Shown: positions 9,046-18,825 of the stretch, one piece after another
How positions within the stretch are numbered: the first letter of the stretch is position 1
Layout of the letters: each line of letters opens with the position of its first letter
Program-made: the position numbers and the translations under genes
The notes under the pieces: generated by a model
The model's input: only the letters and a program-made list of their open reading frames with translations
The model's database searches: none
Told to the model about the DNA's origin: nothing
Source of the DNA: Flavobacterium hungaricum
Lineage (GTDB): Bacteria > Bacteroidota > Bacteroidia > Flavobacteriales > Flavobacteriaceae
NCBI RefSeq assembly: GCF_015182285.1
Contig: NZ_PRDM01000002.1
Coordinates: forward strand, 248,001 to 312,000
Reading direction: 5' to 3'
Length of the DNA stretch: 64,000 bases

Positions 9046-10416
9046 TTATATAATTACTTTGCCGCCAACCAAATGTTTTACCTGAGAAAAAGGCTCAGCT
9101 ACAAAGTGATCTCTATTTTTTATTTTTTCTGGGAAACGAACATGATATTCAAATTCATCTCTAAAGTGGCGAATCGCAGCTGCTACCGGCCAAGAAGCGG
9201 CGTCACCAAGCGGACAAATTGTGTTTCCTTCAATTTTACTTTGAATGCTCCACAATAATTCGATATCTTCTTCACGGCCTTGACCGTTTTCGATTCTCCA
9301 TAATATTTTTTCCAACCAGCCTGTTCCTTCACGACAAGGTGTACATTGTCCACAAGATTCGTGGTGGTAGAAACGAGCAAAATTCCAAGTGTTTCTTACA
9401 ACACAAGCAGTATCATTATATACGATAAATCCTCCTGAACCTAGCATAGATCCAGTAGCAAAACCACCATCACTCAAAGATTCGTAAGTCATTAATCTGT
9501 CTTCTCCGTTTGCTGTTTTAAAAATTAATTCAGCTGGTAAAATTGGCACAGAAGAACCTCCAGGTACAAATGCTTTAAGGGGTCTGCTAGAAGACATTCC
9601 TCCTAAATATTCATCAGAGTTCATGAATTCGTCAACACTTAAGCCTAATTCAATTTCGTAAACCCCAGGATTTTTGATGTGTCCAGAAGCAGAAATTAAT
9701 TTAGTTCCTGTAGAACGTCCAATTCCAATTTTTGCATAATCTTCACCAGAATTGTTGATGATCCAAGGCACCGTCGCAATAGTTTCCACATTGTTTACTA
9801 CTGTTGGATTTGCCCAAAGGCCAGAAACCGCTGGGAAAGGTGGTTTAATACGAGGGTTTCCTCTTTTACCTTCCAAAGATTCGATTAATGCAGTTTCTTC
9901 TCCACAGATATATGCTCCAGCTCCACAGTGTACGTGAAGTTCCAAATCATAACCTGTTCCTAATATATTTTTTCCTAACCAGCCGGCAGCTTTAGCTTCG
10001 GCGATTGCTCTTTCTAATATTTTGAAAACCCACATATATTCTCCACGGATGTAGATATACGAAAGGTTTGCGCCTAGAGCGTAACTTGAAGTAATCATTC
10101 CTTCGATCAATAAGTGAGGAATATATTCCATCAAAAAACGATCTTTGAAAGTACCCGGCTCAGACTCGTCGGCATTACAAACTAAATGTCTTGGTTTACC
10201 TGATTTTTTATCAATAAAACTCCATTTCATACCAGCAGGGAAACCTGCACCACCACGTCCGCGAAGACCTGATGTTTTTACTTCTTCAGTAACTTCGTCT
10301 GGAGTAAGGGTTTTTAAAGCTTTTTCTACAGAAGCATAACCACCATTTTGGCGATAAACTTCGTAGGTTTTAATTCCAGGAATATTGATTTTATCTAATA
10401 ATATTTTTTGTGACAT
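9046..10416 (-). CDS. nuoF: NADH-quinone oxidoreductase subunit F (FMN- and NADH-binding)
   Basis: Entry point for electrons from NADH, 456 residues. The FMN/NADH-binding glycine-rich loop GLRGRGGAGFPAGMKW is at about 50-65, the second nucleotide block GAGAYICGEETALIESLEG near 185, and the 4Fe-4S ligands ESCGQCTPCREG near 353 with a fourth Cys in NTICPLGD. All canonical residues are present. The start ATG follows the nuoE stop by one base, as expected for the co-folded E-F pair. Confidence 0.96.
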   Translation of the reverse strand: MSQKILLDKINIPGIKTYEVYRQNGGYASVEKALKTLTPDEVTEEVKTSGLRGRGGAGFPAGMKWSFIDKKSGKPRHLVCNADESEPGTFKDRFLMEYIPHLLIEGMITSSYALGANLSYIYIRGEYMWVFKILERAIAEAKAAGWLGKNILGTGYDLELHVHCGAGAYICGEETALIESLEGKRGNPRIKPPFPAVSGLWANPTVVNNVETIATVPWIINNSGEDYAKIGIGRSTGTKLISASGHIKNPGVYEIELGLSVDEFMNSDEYLGGMSSSRPLKAFVPGGSSVPILPAELIFKTANGEDRLMTYESLSDGGFATGSMLGSGGFIVYNDTACVVRNTWNFARFYHHESCGQCTPCREGTGWLEKILWRIENGQGREEDIELLWSIQSKIEGNTICPLGDAASWPVAAAIRHFRDEFEYHVRFPEKIKNRDHFVAEPFSQVKHLVGGKVII

Positions 10417-10417
10417 C

Positions 10418-10948
10418 TTATTTATCGTGTAATATTATTTTATCATCTCTACAATCAGCAATGATCTGATCGATTTTTTCTTCTGTCAATTTCTCTTTGT
10501 AGAAATCTCCCAACTGCATCATCGGAGCATAGCCGCAAGCACCTAAACATTCTACACCAGCAATGGTAAACATTCCGTCTGGAGTGGTTTCACCTACTTT
10601 AATGCCTAATTTTTCAGAAGTATAATCCATTAAATTTTCGGCACCATTTAAACAACAACAAGAAGTCTGGCAGAATTCAAACATGTATTTTCCAATTGGC
10701 TTTTGGTTGTACATCGTGTAAAAAGTTACCACTTCATAAACCTCGATTGGTTTGATCTGAAGGATCTCGGCAACTTTATCCTGTAATTCGATACTTAACC
10801 AGTTGTCATGCGCATCCTGCACTTCATGCAGAACAGGCAGTAAAGCCGATTTTTGTTTGCCTTCCGGATAATGACTAATCAATTCATTGATGCGGTTCAT
10901 TAATGCCTCAGTCATGTTTATTTCTTGTTTGTAATGTTTACGTTCCAT
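10418..10948 (-). CDS. nuoE: NADH-quinone oxidoreductase subunit E (2Fe-2S)
   Basis: Thioredoxin-fold 2Fe-2S subunit that pairs with NuoF, 176 residues. The four cluster ligands have family spacing: CQTSCC (C-x4-C) and, about 40 residues later, CLGAC (C-x3-C). The N-terminal helical part (INELISHYPEGKQKSALLPVLH) is typical. A second possible ATG twelve codons in (MTEALMNRI) would give a length closer to short family members; I kept the first ATG at 10948. Its upstream spacer of 194 bases is a repeat array. Confidence 0.94.
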   Translation of the reverse strand: MERKHYKQEINMTEALMNRINELISHYPEGKQKSALLPVLHEVQDAHDNWLSIELQDKVAEILQIKPIEVYEVVTFYTMYNQKPIGKYMFEFCQTSCCCLNGAENLMDYTSEKLGIKVGETTPDGMFTIAGVECLGACGYAPMMQLGDFYKEKLTEEKIDQIIADCRDDKIILHDK

Positions 10949-10950
10949 TT

Positions 10951-11137
10951 TTATTTTAGATTTTAGATTTTAGTCCCGATAGCTATCGGGATAGATTTTT
11001 TCAAATCTTACTCCAATCCGTATTCTGCAATCTTTGTTTAAGTTTTAGATTCTTCAATCTTTATATAATGTTAGATTTATAAATCTAAATTCTAAAATCT
11101 GCAAAGCAATCTAAAATCTAAATTCTAAAATCTAAAA
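10951..11137. repeat. AGATTTT-type 7-base repeats with an 18-bp perfect palindrome
   Basis: The nuoD-nuoE spacer is built of AGATTTT/AAATCTA units in both orientations. Within it TCCCGATAGCTATCGGGA (10974-10991) is a perfect 18-bp palindrome. The opposing arrays (10951-10972 and 11075-11137) are complementary and could form a long stem in the nuo transcript. No gene is seen in this spacer. Confidence 0.7.
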
Positions 11138-11142
11138 TTTTT

Positions 11143-12381
11143 TTACGCGTCTAATTCTCCAGCGATTACGTTAAGACTTGATAAAATAACAATCGCATCA
11201 GATAATAAAGAACCTTTAATCATTTCTGGATAGGCTTGATAATAAATAAAGCAAGGTCTTCTGAAATGTAATCTATATGGGGTTCTGCTTCCGTCTGTGA
11301 CTAAGTAAAATCCTAATTCTCCATTTCCTCCTTCAACCGCATGGTAAATTTCTGCAACTGGTACAGGAACTTCTCCCATGACGATCTTAAAGTGATAAAT
11401 TAAAGATTCCATAGAATTATAAACATCTTCTTTTGGAGGAAGGTAGTAATCTGGAACTTCTGCATGATATTCGTTTCCAGCCGGCATTTTATCCAAAGCC
11501 TGACGAATAATGCTTAAACTTTCCCAAACTTCTGCATTACGAACACAGAAACGATCGTAAGTATCTCCTGATTTTCCAACAGGAACAATGAAATCGAAAT
11601 CTTCGTAAGAAGAGTAAGGCTGCGCTACACGAACATCATAATCAACTCCTGCTGCACGTAAGTTTGGACCTGTAAATCCGTAAGCCATTGCTTGCTCAGC
11701 AGAGATCGCTCCAACATTTACAGTTCTGTCAAGGAAAATTCTATTTCTCTCGAACAAGTTTTCGAATTCTTTCCAAGCAACTGGAAAGTCTTCCAGAAAA
11801 GTATTGATTTTTTTGAATGCTTCTGGAGACCAGTCTCTTTCAAATCCACCAATTCTTCCCATATTGGTTGTCAAACGAGCGCCACAAATTTCTTCGTAAA
11901 TCTCGTAAACTTTTTCTCTAAATTGAAAAACGTATAAGAAACCAGTATACGCACCAGTATCTACACCTAGAATCGAGTTACAGATTAAGTGATCTGTAAT
12001 ACGCGCCAGCTCCATTACGATTACTCTTAGATATTGTACTCTTTTTGGAACTTCAATACCTAGTAATTTTTCTAGAGTCATCCACCATCCCATATTGTTG
12101 ATAGGAGACGAACAATAGTTCATACGATCTGTAAGGGGCGTGATTTGATAAAACGGACGATTTTCGGCAATTTTTTCGAAAGCTCTGTGAATGTAACCAA
12201 TAGTTGGTTCAGCCTCAAGAATTCTCTCACCATCCATCAATAAGATATTTTGGAAAATACCGTGTGTTGCAGGGTGTGTAGGACCTAAATTTAGTACAGA
12301 AAGTTCGCTTCCGTCTTCATTTAAACGATCCTTAATTATTTTAGCATATCGATGCTCTGGTGGTAATAATAGTTCTGACAT
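11143..12381 (-). CDS. nuoD: NADH-quinone oxidoreductase subunit D
   Basis: 49-kDa-type subunit of the quinone site, 412 residues, descended from the large subunit of NiFe hydrogenases but without its metal ligands. Visible blocks: [12 protein letters not shown] near residue 30 (quinone-head binding His region), [27 protein letters not shown], and the C-terminal [20 protein letters not shown]. It is separate from nuoC, unlike the fused CD of enterobacteria. 21 bases separate it from nuoC. Confidence 0.96.
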   Translation of the reverse strand: MSELLLPPEHRYAKIIKDRLNEDGSELSVLNLGPTHPATHGIFQNILLMDGERILEAEPTIGYIHRAFEKIAENRPFYQITPLTDRMNYCSSPINNMGWWMTLEKLLGIEVPKRVQYLRVIVMELARITDHLICNSILGVDTGAYTGFLYVFQFREKVYEIYEEICGARLTTNMGRIGGFERDWSPEAFKKINTFLEDFPVAWKEFENLFERNRIFLDRTVNVGAISAEQAMAYGFTGPNLRAAGVDYDVRVAQPYSSYEDFDFIVPVGKSGDTYDRFCVRNAEVWESLSIIRQALDKMPAGNEYHAEVPDYYLPPKEDVYNSMESLIYHFKIVMGEVPVPVAEIYHAVEGGNGELGFYLVTDGSRTPYRLHFRRPCFIYYQAYPEMIKGSLLSDAIVILSSLNVIAGELDA

Positions 12382-12402
12382 TTTATAATGTTGAATTATT
12401 TT

Positions 12403-12924
12403 TTAGCAATTTGATGGTGTTCTTCCGAAGAATCTGTCATCTTTATCTGTTCTTCCGCTGTCTTCCATTGGAAATTCTTTTCGCATTGGGAAAGACTGCA
12501 TTTCGTCCATATTTAGAATACGTTTCAATTGAGGGTGTCCAATAAAGTTTATCCCATAGAAATCGTACGTTTCTCTTTCCATCCAGTTTGTACTCAAGAA
12601 GATATTTGAAATAGATTTAATTTCTGGTTTTTCTCCATTTAGAAAAACTTTGATTCTCAATCTTTTGTTTTCGTACCAATTGTGTAAGTGATATACAACT
12701 GCAAACTGACGCTCTGTTTCATTATCTGGGTAATGAATACCGCATAAATCGGTTATGAAATGAAAACGCAGTTCTGGATCGTTTTTAAGGAAAAGAATCA
12801 ATGGTTTGATAGTATCTGCCGAAGCTTCTAAAGAAAAAATATCTCTTTCTTGCTGGAAGTTAAAAACATCGTTATTAAATGTCTCTATCAGTTTGTCTTG
12901 AATCTGGGTATTTTCTAAAGCCAT
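12403..12924 (-). CDS. nuoC: NADH-quinone oxidoreductase subunit C
   Basis: 30-kDa-type subunit of the connecting module, 173 residues. The signature of the family is clear in the second half: STNWMERETYDFYGINFIGHPQLKRILN followed by FPMRKEFPMED, the segment that docks on NuoD. It starts at the ATG at 12924, one base after the nuoB stop. No iron-sulfur ligands are expected or seen. Confidence 0.95.
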   Translation of the reverse strand: MALENTQIQDKLIETFNNDVFNFQQERDIFSLEASADTIKPLILFLKNDPELRFHFITDLCGIHYPDNETERQFAVVYHLHNWYENKRLRIKVFLNGEKPEIKSISNIFLSTNWMERETYDFYGINFIGHPQLKRILNMDEMQSFPMRKEFPMEDSGRTDKDDRFFGRTPSNC

Positions 12925-12925
12925 T

Positions 12926-13474
12926 TTATGAGATATTATAGGAAGCTAATAATTCTTGGTATTCTGGAGAGCTTCTTCTTCTCACAGACTCACTTTTTAC
13001 CAGTTCTTGAAGTCTCATTACTCCATCTACAATTTGTTCTGGTCTTGGCGGGCATCCTGGTACATAAACATCTACCGGGATTACTTTGTCAATTCCCTGA
13101 AGTACAGAGTAAGTGTCAAAAACACCTCCAGAAGAAGCGCATGCTCCAACAGCAATTACCCAGCGAGGCTCAGACATCTGCTCGTATACTTGTCTTAAAA
13201 TAGGCGCCATTTTTTTTGAAATAGTTCCCATTACCAATAACATATCTGCTTGACGAGGAGAGAAACTCACACGCTCGGAACCAAATCGTGCTAAATCGTA
13301 ATGAGATGCCATTGTTGCCATGAATTCGATACCACAGCATGAAGTTGCGAAAGGAAGAGGCCATAATGAGTTTGCTCTTGCCAAACCAACAACATCATTA
13401 AGTTTTGTTGCGAAGAAACCTTCACCAACAACTCCTTCTGGCGGCGCTACCATATTTACTTTTGAATCGCTCAT
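12926..13474 (-). CDS. nuoB: NADH-quinone oxidoreductase subunit B (cluster N2)
   Basis: PSST-type subunit that carries terminal cluster N2 and reduces quinone, 182 residues. All four ligands are visible: the tandem pair in FATSCCGIEFMA (about 45-46), the Cys in VGACASSGGVFD and the Cys in YVPGCPPRPE. The C-terminal tail of about 30 residues (SVRRRSSPEYQELLASY) is polar. The upstream spacer to nuoA holds a long inverted repeat. Confidence 0.96.
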   Translation of the reverse strand: MSDSKVNMVAPPEGVVGEGFFATKLNDVVGLARANSLWPLPFATSCCGIEFMATMASHYDLARFGSERVSFSPRQADMLLVMGTISKKMAPILRQVYEQMSEPRWVIAVGACASSGGVFDTYSVLQGIDKVIPVDVYVPGCPPRPEQIVDGVMRLQELVKSESVRRRSSPEYQELLASYNIS

Positions 13475-13478
13475 TTTT

Positions 13479-13615
13479 ATTTTAGATTTCTGATTTTAGA
13501 TTTTAGATTTGTGATCGTAAAAAATAAAATCAATATTTTAAATCAGTTTTGTTGAGGATCAAATCTTAAATTTTAATTCTAAATCTTTTTAAATCTAAAA
13601 TCAGAAATCTAAAAT
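13479..13615. repeat. 25-bp perfect inverted repeat between nuoA and nuoB
   Basis: The arms at 13479-13503 and 13591-13615 are exact reverse complements over 25 bases and are made of AGATTTT/AAATCTA units. The 87 bases between them are AT-rich and contain no gene. In the nuo mRNA this would form a long hairpin just upstream of the nuoB start, a possible processing or stability element. Confidence 0.75.
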
Positions 13616-13629
13616 CTAAAATCTCTAAA

Positions 13630-13995
13630 TTATTCCCACTCTAATGCTTTCTTTTTGATGATGTAGAAAAAACCAACTAAAAGCAAAGCCATGAAAACAA
13701 TCATTTTTAACATTCCTTCAATTCCTAAATCTTTGAAGTTTACTGCCCAAGGATAAAGGAAAATAACCTCTACGTCGAACAATACAAATAAAATAGCAAC
13801 AAGGAAATATTTTACTGAGAAAGGAATACGGGCATTACCAACAGATTCGATACCGCATTCGAAGTTTTTGTCTTTTACTTCAGAGGTTCTTTTTGGACCT
13901 AATTTTCCAGAAATAATGATTGTTCCTACGACAAAACCAACAGCTAAAATTAACTGCATTAAAATAGGAATGTAACTGTATTGATCGGATTGCAT
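13630..13995 (-). CDS. nuoA: NADH-quinone oxidoreductase subunit A
   Basis: First gene of the complex I operon; 121 residues and three helices from the chosen ATG at 13995 (MQSDQYSYIPILMQ). The signature loop FECGIESVGNARIPF and helix FDVEVIFLYPWA are both present. An open frame extends 21 codons upstream to 14058, but it begins with a TTG that is the -33 box of the predicted promoter and spans the -7 box, so those codons should not be translated. NuoA sits at the junction of the two arms near the quinone site. Confidence 0.94.
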   Translation of the reverse strand: MQSDQYSYIPILMQLILAVGFVVGTIIISGKLGPKRTSEVKDKNFECGIESVGNARIPFSVKYFLVAILFVLFDVEVIFLYPWAVNFKDLGIEGMLKMIVFMALLLVGFFYIIKKKALEWE

Positions 13996-14027
13996 AAGCT
14001 TAGGTTTTATACTTAAAAAATGAGCCA

Positions 14028-14058
14028 CAAAGATAACTTGGAACTCTGTAAAACACAA
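14028..14058 (-). promoter_or_regulatory. Predicted promoter of the nuo operon
   Basis: On the minus strand: TTG at 14058-14056, a 20-base spacer, then TATCTTTG at 14035-14028, matching the Bacteroidota -33/-7 pattern (TTG, 17-23 bases, TAnnTTTG). Transcription would begin near 14021, about 25 bases before the nuoA ATG. Confidence 0.7.
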
Positions 14059-14160
14059 GCTAAAAAAGGATTTAAGTACTGTAGTAAACCGCGTTTATAG
14101 GTAATTTTTATTCATTATAAATAAGAAAGAGTTTTTTTAATATTTTTTTAAGATTTAAGC

Positions 14161-14195
14161 AAAAAAAAACGTCTCGAAATTAATCGAAACGTTTT
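14161..14195 (-). terminator. Terminator of the cold-shock gene
   Basis: A 10-bp stem AACGTTTCGA/TCGAGACGTT (14168-14193, one G-T pair) is followed on the minus strand by nine T. It lies about 45 bases past the csp stop and upstream of the nuo promoter, so it separates the two units. Confidence 0.8.
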
Positions 14196-14239
14196 TCTTA
14201 GACCATTCAGGCAAAAAAAAATAAATTGCTATATTTTTC

Positions 14240-14434
14240 TTAGATCACCGCTACTTTTGCAGCAACTTTCCCTTTTCTTCCTTCTTCTTCTTCATAGCTT
14301 ACACGGTCACCTTCGCGTAATTCTTCCGCGTTAATTCCTGAAGCGTGAACGAAGATATCTTTTCCTGTTTCTTCGTCTGTAATGAATCCATAACCTTTAG
14401 ATTCATTGAAAAATTTTACTGTACCTGTACGCAT
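14240..14434 (-). CDS. Cold-shock domain protein (CspA family)
   Basis: A 64-residue single-domain protein with both RNA-binding motifs of the family: GTVKFFNESKGYGFI (RNP-1 type, residues 4-18) and DIFVHASGI (RNP-2 type, 27-35). Such proteins bind single-stranded RNA and DNA and melt mRNA structure; they are not always cold-induced. A -7-like TACATTTG stands on the minus strand at 14471-14464, which would give a short leader. It is a single-gene unit with its own terminator. Confidence 0.93.
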   Translation of the reverse strand: MRTGTVKFFNESKGYGFITDEETGKDIFVHASGINAEELREGDRVSYEEEEGRKGKVAAKVAVI

Positions 14435-14762
14435 TGTAATTGTAATAATAATTTATAATAAAACAAATGTAAGATTAAAATTCATACAAAAGACATGAAG
14501 GTGTTAATTTTTTGTAAAAATTATTGATTTACAGTGTTTTTAGTGTATATATTGCGTCTCTATTGAAAGGTTATCGGTTTAAATGAGAATCATTAAAAAT
14601 ACTTCAAAAAGTAAGAACTTCTTTACGGGATTTTTTGTTTGTTTCGTCGGTTTTTTTTGCTTTTTATCGATTGTTTTCGCAAAAAATACAAACGAGAATA
14701 ATTTTCAAAAAAAATACTGCAGCTTAAAAAGTACTGCAGTATTAATTTTGTTTGTAAAGGAT
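14435..14762. other. Intergenic region csp-aspS
   Basis: 328 bases without a supported gene. It holds a csp -7-like box (14464-14471) and the aspS terminator (14713-14743). A 62-codon open frame on the plus strand (14583-14771) is Phe/Lys-rich, runs through the aspS terminator and has no recognisable features; I do not call it. Confidence 0.6.
14706..14743 (-). terminator. Terminator of aspS
   Basis: Perfect 10-bp stem AATACTGCAG/CTGCAGTATT (14713-14722 with 14734-14743) with an 11-base loop, followed on the minus strand by a run of T. It begins 20 bases after the aspS stop. Confidence 0.85.
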
Positions 14763-16514
14763 TTAAACTAAATCGACTTTGATATGTAATTCTTTCAATT
14801 GGTTGTCATCAATTGCAGCTGGAGCGTCGATCATCACGTCTCGTCCAGAATTGTTTTTTGGAAAAGCAATAAAGTCTCTAATCGTTTCCTGTCCGCCTAA
14901 TATTGCTACCAAACGATCTAATCCAAATGCAAGTCCTCCGTGAGGCGGTGCTCCAAATTGGAAAGCGTCCATCAAGAATCCGAATTGTGCTTTTGCTTCT
15001 TCTTCGGTGAATCCTAAATATTTGAACATTAATTGCTGCGTTGCTTTGTCGTGAATACGAATCGATCCTCCGCCAATTTCATTTCCGTTTAAAACCATAT
15101 CATAGGCGTTAGCACGAACTTTTCCTGGTTCTGTTTCCAACAATGCCATATCTTCTGGTTTTGGAGAAGTAAATGGGTGGTGCATCGCATGGTAACGGCC
15201 GCTTTCTTCGTCTAATTCTAATAATGGGAAATCTACAACCCATAATGGAGCAAAAACTTCTGGATTACGTAATCCTAAACGAGTTGCTAATTCCATTCTA
15301 AGTGCAGATAATTGCGCACGTGTTTTGTTTGCTGGGCCAGAAAGTACAAAAATCATATCTCCGGCTTTAGCGCCAGTAGTTTTTGCCCAATTGGTTAAAT
15401 CTTCCTGATCGTAGAATTTATCTACAGAAGATTTAAAAGTTCCGTCTTCGTTACATTTTACGTAAACCATTCCAGAAGCTCCAACCTGAGGACGTTTTAC
15501 CCAGTCAATCAAAGCATCGATTTCTTTACGGGTGTAATTTCCAGCGCCTGGAACTGCAATACCAACCACTAATTCTGCAGCATTGAATACTGGAAAATCT
15601 TTGTGTTGTGCAAATTCGTTTAACTCACCAAACTCCATTCCGAAACGAATGTCTGGTTTGTCATTTCCGTATGTTTTCATAGCATAATCGTAGGTAATTC
15701 TTGGGAATTTCTCTACTTCAATGCCTTTAATTTCTTTTAATAAATGTCTTGTCAATCCTTCAAAAACATTTAAAATATCTTCTTGTTCCACAAAAGCCAT
15801 TTCGCAGTCAATCTGTGTAAACTCAGGCTGACGGTCTGCACGTAAATCTTCGTCACGGAAACATTTCACGATTTGGAAATATTTATCCATTCCACCCACC
15901 ATCAATAATTGTTTGAAAGTCTGTGGAGATTGCGGCAAAGCATAAAACTGACCTTCGTTCATACGGCTTGGTACAACGAAATCTCTCGCTCCTTCTGGAG
16001 TAGATTTAATAAGGTATGGAGTTTCAACTTCGCAGAAATCTAAATCAGAAAGATATTTACGAACTTCCATTGCCACTTTGTGACGGAATAACAAACTGTT
16101 TTTTACAGGATTTCTTCTGATATCCAAGTAACGGTATTTCATTCTGATGTCTTCACCGCCATCTGTTTTATCTTCAATAGTAAACGGAGGCGTTATAGCC
16201 GCATTCAATATATTTAATTCAGTTACTAAAATTTCGATATCTCCAGTAGGAATGTTTTTGTTTTTAGCTTCACGCTCAATAACGGTTCCTTTAACTTGAA
16301 TTACAAATTCTCTACCTAAAGTTTTAGCAAGTTCAAAGATTTTTTCGTCTGAACGGCTCTTGTCAAATAATAATTGAGTAATTCCATAGCGATCTCGTAA
16401 ATTAACCCAATTTATAAATCCTTTATCGTTAGAGTTTTGAACCCATCCAGCCAGAGTAACTTCTGTATTAATATTTGAGGCATTTAATTCGCCGCAATTA
16501 TGACTTCTATACAT
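14763..16514 (-). CDS. aspS: Aspartate--tRNA ligase
   Basis: Class II aminoacyl-tRNA synthetase that charges tRNA-Asp, 583 residues, the usual bacterial length. Domain order is visible: N-terminal OB-fold anticodon domain ([24 protein letters not shown], about 17-40), motif 2 ([18 protein letters not shown], about 215-232), the bacterial GAD insertion, and motif 3 ([16 protein letters not shown], about 525-540). The start [11 protein letters not shown] is the standard N-terminus. It is a single-gene unit with its own terminator. Confidence 0.97.
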   Translation of the reverse strand: MYRSHNCGELNASNINTEVTLAGWVQNSNDKGFINWVNLRDRYGITQLLFDKSRSDEKIFELAKTLGREFVIQVKGTVIEREAKNKNIPTGDIEILVTELNILNAAITPPFTIEDKTDGGEDIRMKYRYLDIRRNPVKNSLLFRHKVAMEVRKYLSDLDFCEVETPYLIKSTPEGARDFVVPSRMNEGQFYALPQSPQTFKQLLMVGGMDKYFQIVKCFRDEDLRADRQPEFTQIDCEMAFVEQEDILNVFEGLTRHLLKEIKGIEVEKFPRITYDYAMKTYGNDKPDIRFGMEFGELNEFAQHKDFPVFNAAELVVGIAVPGAGNYTRKEIDALIDWVKRPQVGASGMVYVKCNEDGTFKSSVDKFYDQEDLTNWAKTTGAKAGDMIFVLSGPANKTRAQLSALRMELATRLGLRNPEVFAPLWVVDFPLLELDEESGRYHAMHHPFTSPKPEDMALLETEPGKVRANAYDMVLNGNEIGGGSIRIHDKATQQLMFKYLGFTEEEAKAQFGFLMDAFQFGAPPHGGLAFGLDRLVAILGGQETIRDFIAFPKNNSGRDVMIDAPAAIDDNQLKELHIKVDLV

Positions 16515-16672
16515 AATCTAAAATTTTAGACTGCAAAAGTAAATACAAAATTCAAGATAATATAGTAAAGTGATAAACTTGATGTCTATAATTTTAAATA
16601 TTTTATCAAATGTTAAAATTTGAATTGTTATTTCTTTAGATTTGGATTTTTGAAAACCAGAATTAATAGTTT

Positions 16673-17668
16673 ATGAATAAGTATTTTATTATCGTTTTAG
16701 TGATTTTTAATTTTTTGTTGAGCTGTAGTCGAAACGAGGGTGAAGTAAAATTCACAACAAATATTTCTAATAATATCAGTGATAGTTTAGTTATAACTGG
16801 AGCAGATAATTTTAGAAAGGTTATTTCACTTGATAAAAAGGGAAATTGTAATGTTAAATTTAATGTGACGAAAGGGTTTTATGACTTATTGTATGCAAAT
16901 AAATATGTGCATTTATACTTAAAACCAAATGCTGAAATAAATTTAGCATTTGATGCCAATGATATTTCAAATACTATTATATATGAAGGGAAAGGTATAG
17001 ATGAAAGTAAATGTATGGCAAAATATCTTTTGAAGAATGAAAAAATTAAAGAAAGGGCTTTAAAAACAGAATCTTCAAATTTCACGTTATTTATAGAAGA
17101 TGAAAAAAAAGTAGCTTTAGAATATATTAATAAAGGTGACTATGATTCGGATTTTAAAGATGCAATGATAAAATCTTTAGAAGCATTTTATGCTGAAGTA
17201 TTAAGAGATTATGAAGAAGGAGCAGAATTACGAGAAGTTAATAATAAATCGCCAAAGGAATTTGAATATGAGAATTACAAAGGCGGAAAAACAAAACTGT
17301 CAGATTTTAAAGGAAAATATGTCTATATAACTTTTTGGACATTATGGAATGATAAATATTTGGAAGAATTCAAATATATAAGAGCTATAACAGATAAATA
17401 TAAAGACAAGAATGTTGTTTTTGTAAATATTTCAATAGAAGAGCAACACGAACGTGATTCATGGAGAAAATATATAGAGGAGAAAAAATTGGATGGTATC
17501 CAGCTTATTTCGGATCGTGGATTTAAATCTGATTTTATTACAAAGTGTAATATAAAAGATGTTCCAGTACATATATTAATAGACCCAAAAGGTTATATTC
17601 TATCAATTGATGCATGGGATCCTTCATCACTATCACTTCAATCACAATTTGAAACTTTATTAAAATAG
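16673..17668 (+). CDS. TlpA-like lipoprotein with lost CXXC (paralogue of next gene)
   Basis: 331 residues, co-linear over its whole length with the next gene. A lipoprotein signal ends in LLSC (Cys18). An N-terminal DUF4369-like beta domain is followed by a thioredoxin-fold domain from about 200 (FEYENYKGGKTKLSDFKGKYVYITFW). Where the neighbour has WCAPC at 226-229 this protein has WNDKY, so both redox cysteines are replaced (Cys226 to Asn, Cys229 to Tyr). The cis-Pro loop (KDVPVHILIDPKG) is kept. It cannot do thiol-disulfide exchange in the usual way; a binding or chaperone role, or early decay, are the alternatives. The frame is intact. Confidence 0.8.
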   Translation: MNKYFIIVLVIFNFLLSCSRNEGEVKFTTNISNNISDSLVITGADNFRKVISLDKKGNCNVKFNVTKGFYDLLYANKYVHLYLKPNAEINLAFDANDISNTIIYEGKGIDESKCMAKYLLKNEKIKERALKTESSNFTLFIEDEKKVALEYINKGDYDSDFKDAMIKSLEAFYAEVLRDYEEGAELREVNNKSPKEFEYENYKGGKTKLSDFKGKYVYITFWTLWNDKYLEEFKYIRAITDKYKDKNVVFVNISIEEQHERDSWRKYIEEKKLDGIQLISDRGFKSDFITKCNIKDVPVHILIDPKGYILSIDAWDPSSLSLQSQFETLLK

Positions 17669-17772
17669 TGAATCTATTTATTAAGCCATAATTTCAAATA
17701 AATTGTTAATTCTAAAATTTGAAGCTTTAATTTCTTTAGTTTTGATTCACTAAAAAACTAATTTAAATACCT

Positions 17773-18768
17773 ATGAAAAAACTTTTTGTTGCGGGTTTAG
17801 TAATTATAAATACTTTAACGGTAGTTGGGCAGACCAAAAATCAAATAAAATTTTCGGCTAAAATCGAAAATCGAAACAGTGATACTTTAGTAATTAAAGG
17901 AAGAAATAATTTTAAGCAGGTAATTCCGATTGACAAAAAAGGAGTTTTTGCAGCTTCTTTTGAGGCACCAAAGGGATTTTATATGTTTTCTGACGGAACT
18001 GAATCTTCGAATTTATATCTAAAACCAAATTCTGAAGTTAACCTAACAATGAATGCCAAACAATTTGATGAGACTATTATATATAAAGGTAAAGGTGTAA
18101 ACGAAAGTAATTTTCTGGCACAACAAGCTTTAAAAGATGAACAGTTTCAGGAAGCAGCATTTAAGTTAGAGCAACCTGCATTTGTTTCTTCGCTTGACGA
18201 AAAATTGAAAAAAGATACAGAAAGTCTTGAAAAAGGTGATTTTGATCCTGAATTTAAAACTGCTTTGAAACAAAGTTTTGAAAGTTTTCACCAATATGCT
18301 TCTGAAGAATACGACAGAGTATCAAAAGCAAATAAATTGGTTGGAAAACCTTCTCCAGAATTTGACTATGAAAACCATAAAGGCGGTAAAACAAAACTGG
18401 CCGACTTAAAAGGTAAATATGTATATATAGATCTTTGGGCAACATGGTGCGCGCCTTGTAGAGCAGAAATTCCGTATTTGCAAAAAATCGAAGAAAAGTA
18501 TCACGGTAAAAACATCGAGTTTGTAAGTATTTCGATTGATAAATTGAAAGATAACGAGAAATGGAAAAAATTTGTAACCGATAAAAAATTGGGCGGTGTA
18601 CAGCTTTTTGCAGATAAGGATTGGGAATCTGAGTTTGTTACTCAATATGGTGTAACAGGAATTCCGAGATTTATTTTAATTGATCCAAAAGGAAATGTTG
18701 TGAATGCAGATGCCACAAGACCATCAGATCCGAAGCTTGAAAATCAGTTAAATAGCTTATTGAACTAA
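17773..18768 (+). CDS. TlpA-like thiol-disulfide oxidoreductase
   Basis: 331 residues with an N-terminal Sec signal (cleavage near VVGQ) and no lipobox. An N-terminal DUF4369-like domain precedes the TlpA/AhpC-TSA thioredoxin domain with the active site WATWCAPCRAE (Cys226, Cys229) and the cis-Pro loop YGVTGIPRFILIDPKG. It probably reduces or isomerises disulfides of envelope proteins. It is the intact partner of the degenerate copy 105 bases upstream. The two upstream regions are alike too (TTTG, AT-rich 14-15 bases, TAGATTTG or TAGTTTTG), so the duplication carried the promoter with it. Confidence 0.88.
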   Translation: MKKLFVAGLVIINTLTVVGQTKNQIKFSAKIENRNSDTLVIKGRNNFKQVIPIDKKGVFAASFEAPKGFYMFSDGTESSNLYLKPNSEVNLTMNAKQFDETIIYKGKGVNESNFLAQQALKDEQFQEAAFKLEQPAFVSSLDEKLKKDTESLEKGDFDPEFKTALKQSFESFHQYASEEYDRVSKANKLVGKPSPEFDYENHKGGKTKLADLKGKYVYIDLWATWCAPCRAEIPYLQKIEEKYHGKNIEFVSISIDKLKDNEKWKKFVTDKKLGGVQLFADKDWESEFVTQYGVTGIPRFILIDPKGNVVNADATRPSDPKLENQLNSLLN

Positions 18769-18825
18769 AATATTTACGAAATTTACATCGTTATCGTTAA
18801 GATCTAAATTTTATTAAATACCAGT

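Noticed and set aside
8985..13615. Repeat arrays as possible CRISPR
   Set aside because: Units are only 7-8 bases, degenerate and directly adjacent without unique spacers; no cas genes in the window.
14583..14771. Plus-strand open frame of 62 codons between csp and aspS
   Set aside because: Low-complexity Phe/Lys/Asn content; it runs over the aspS terminator and its end, and no family or start signal was seen.
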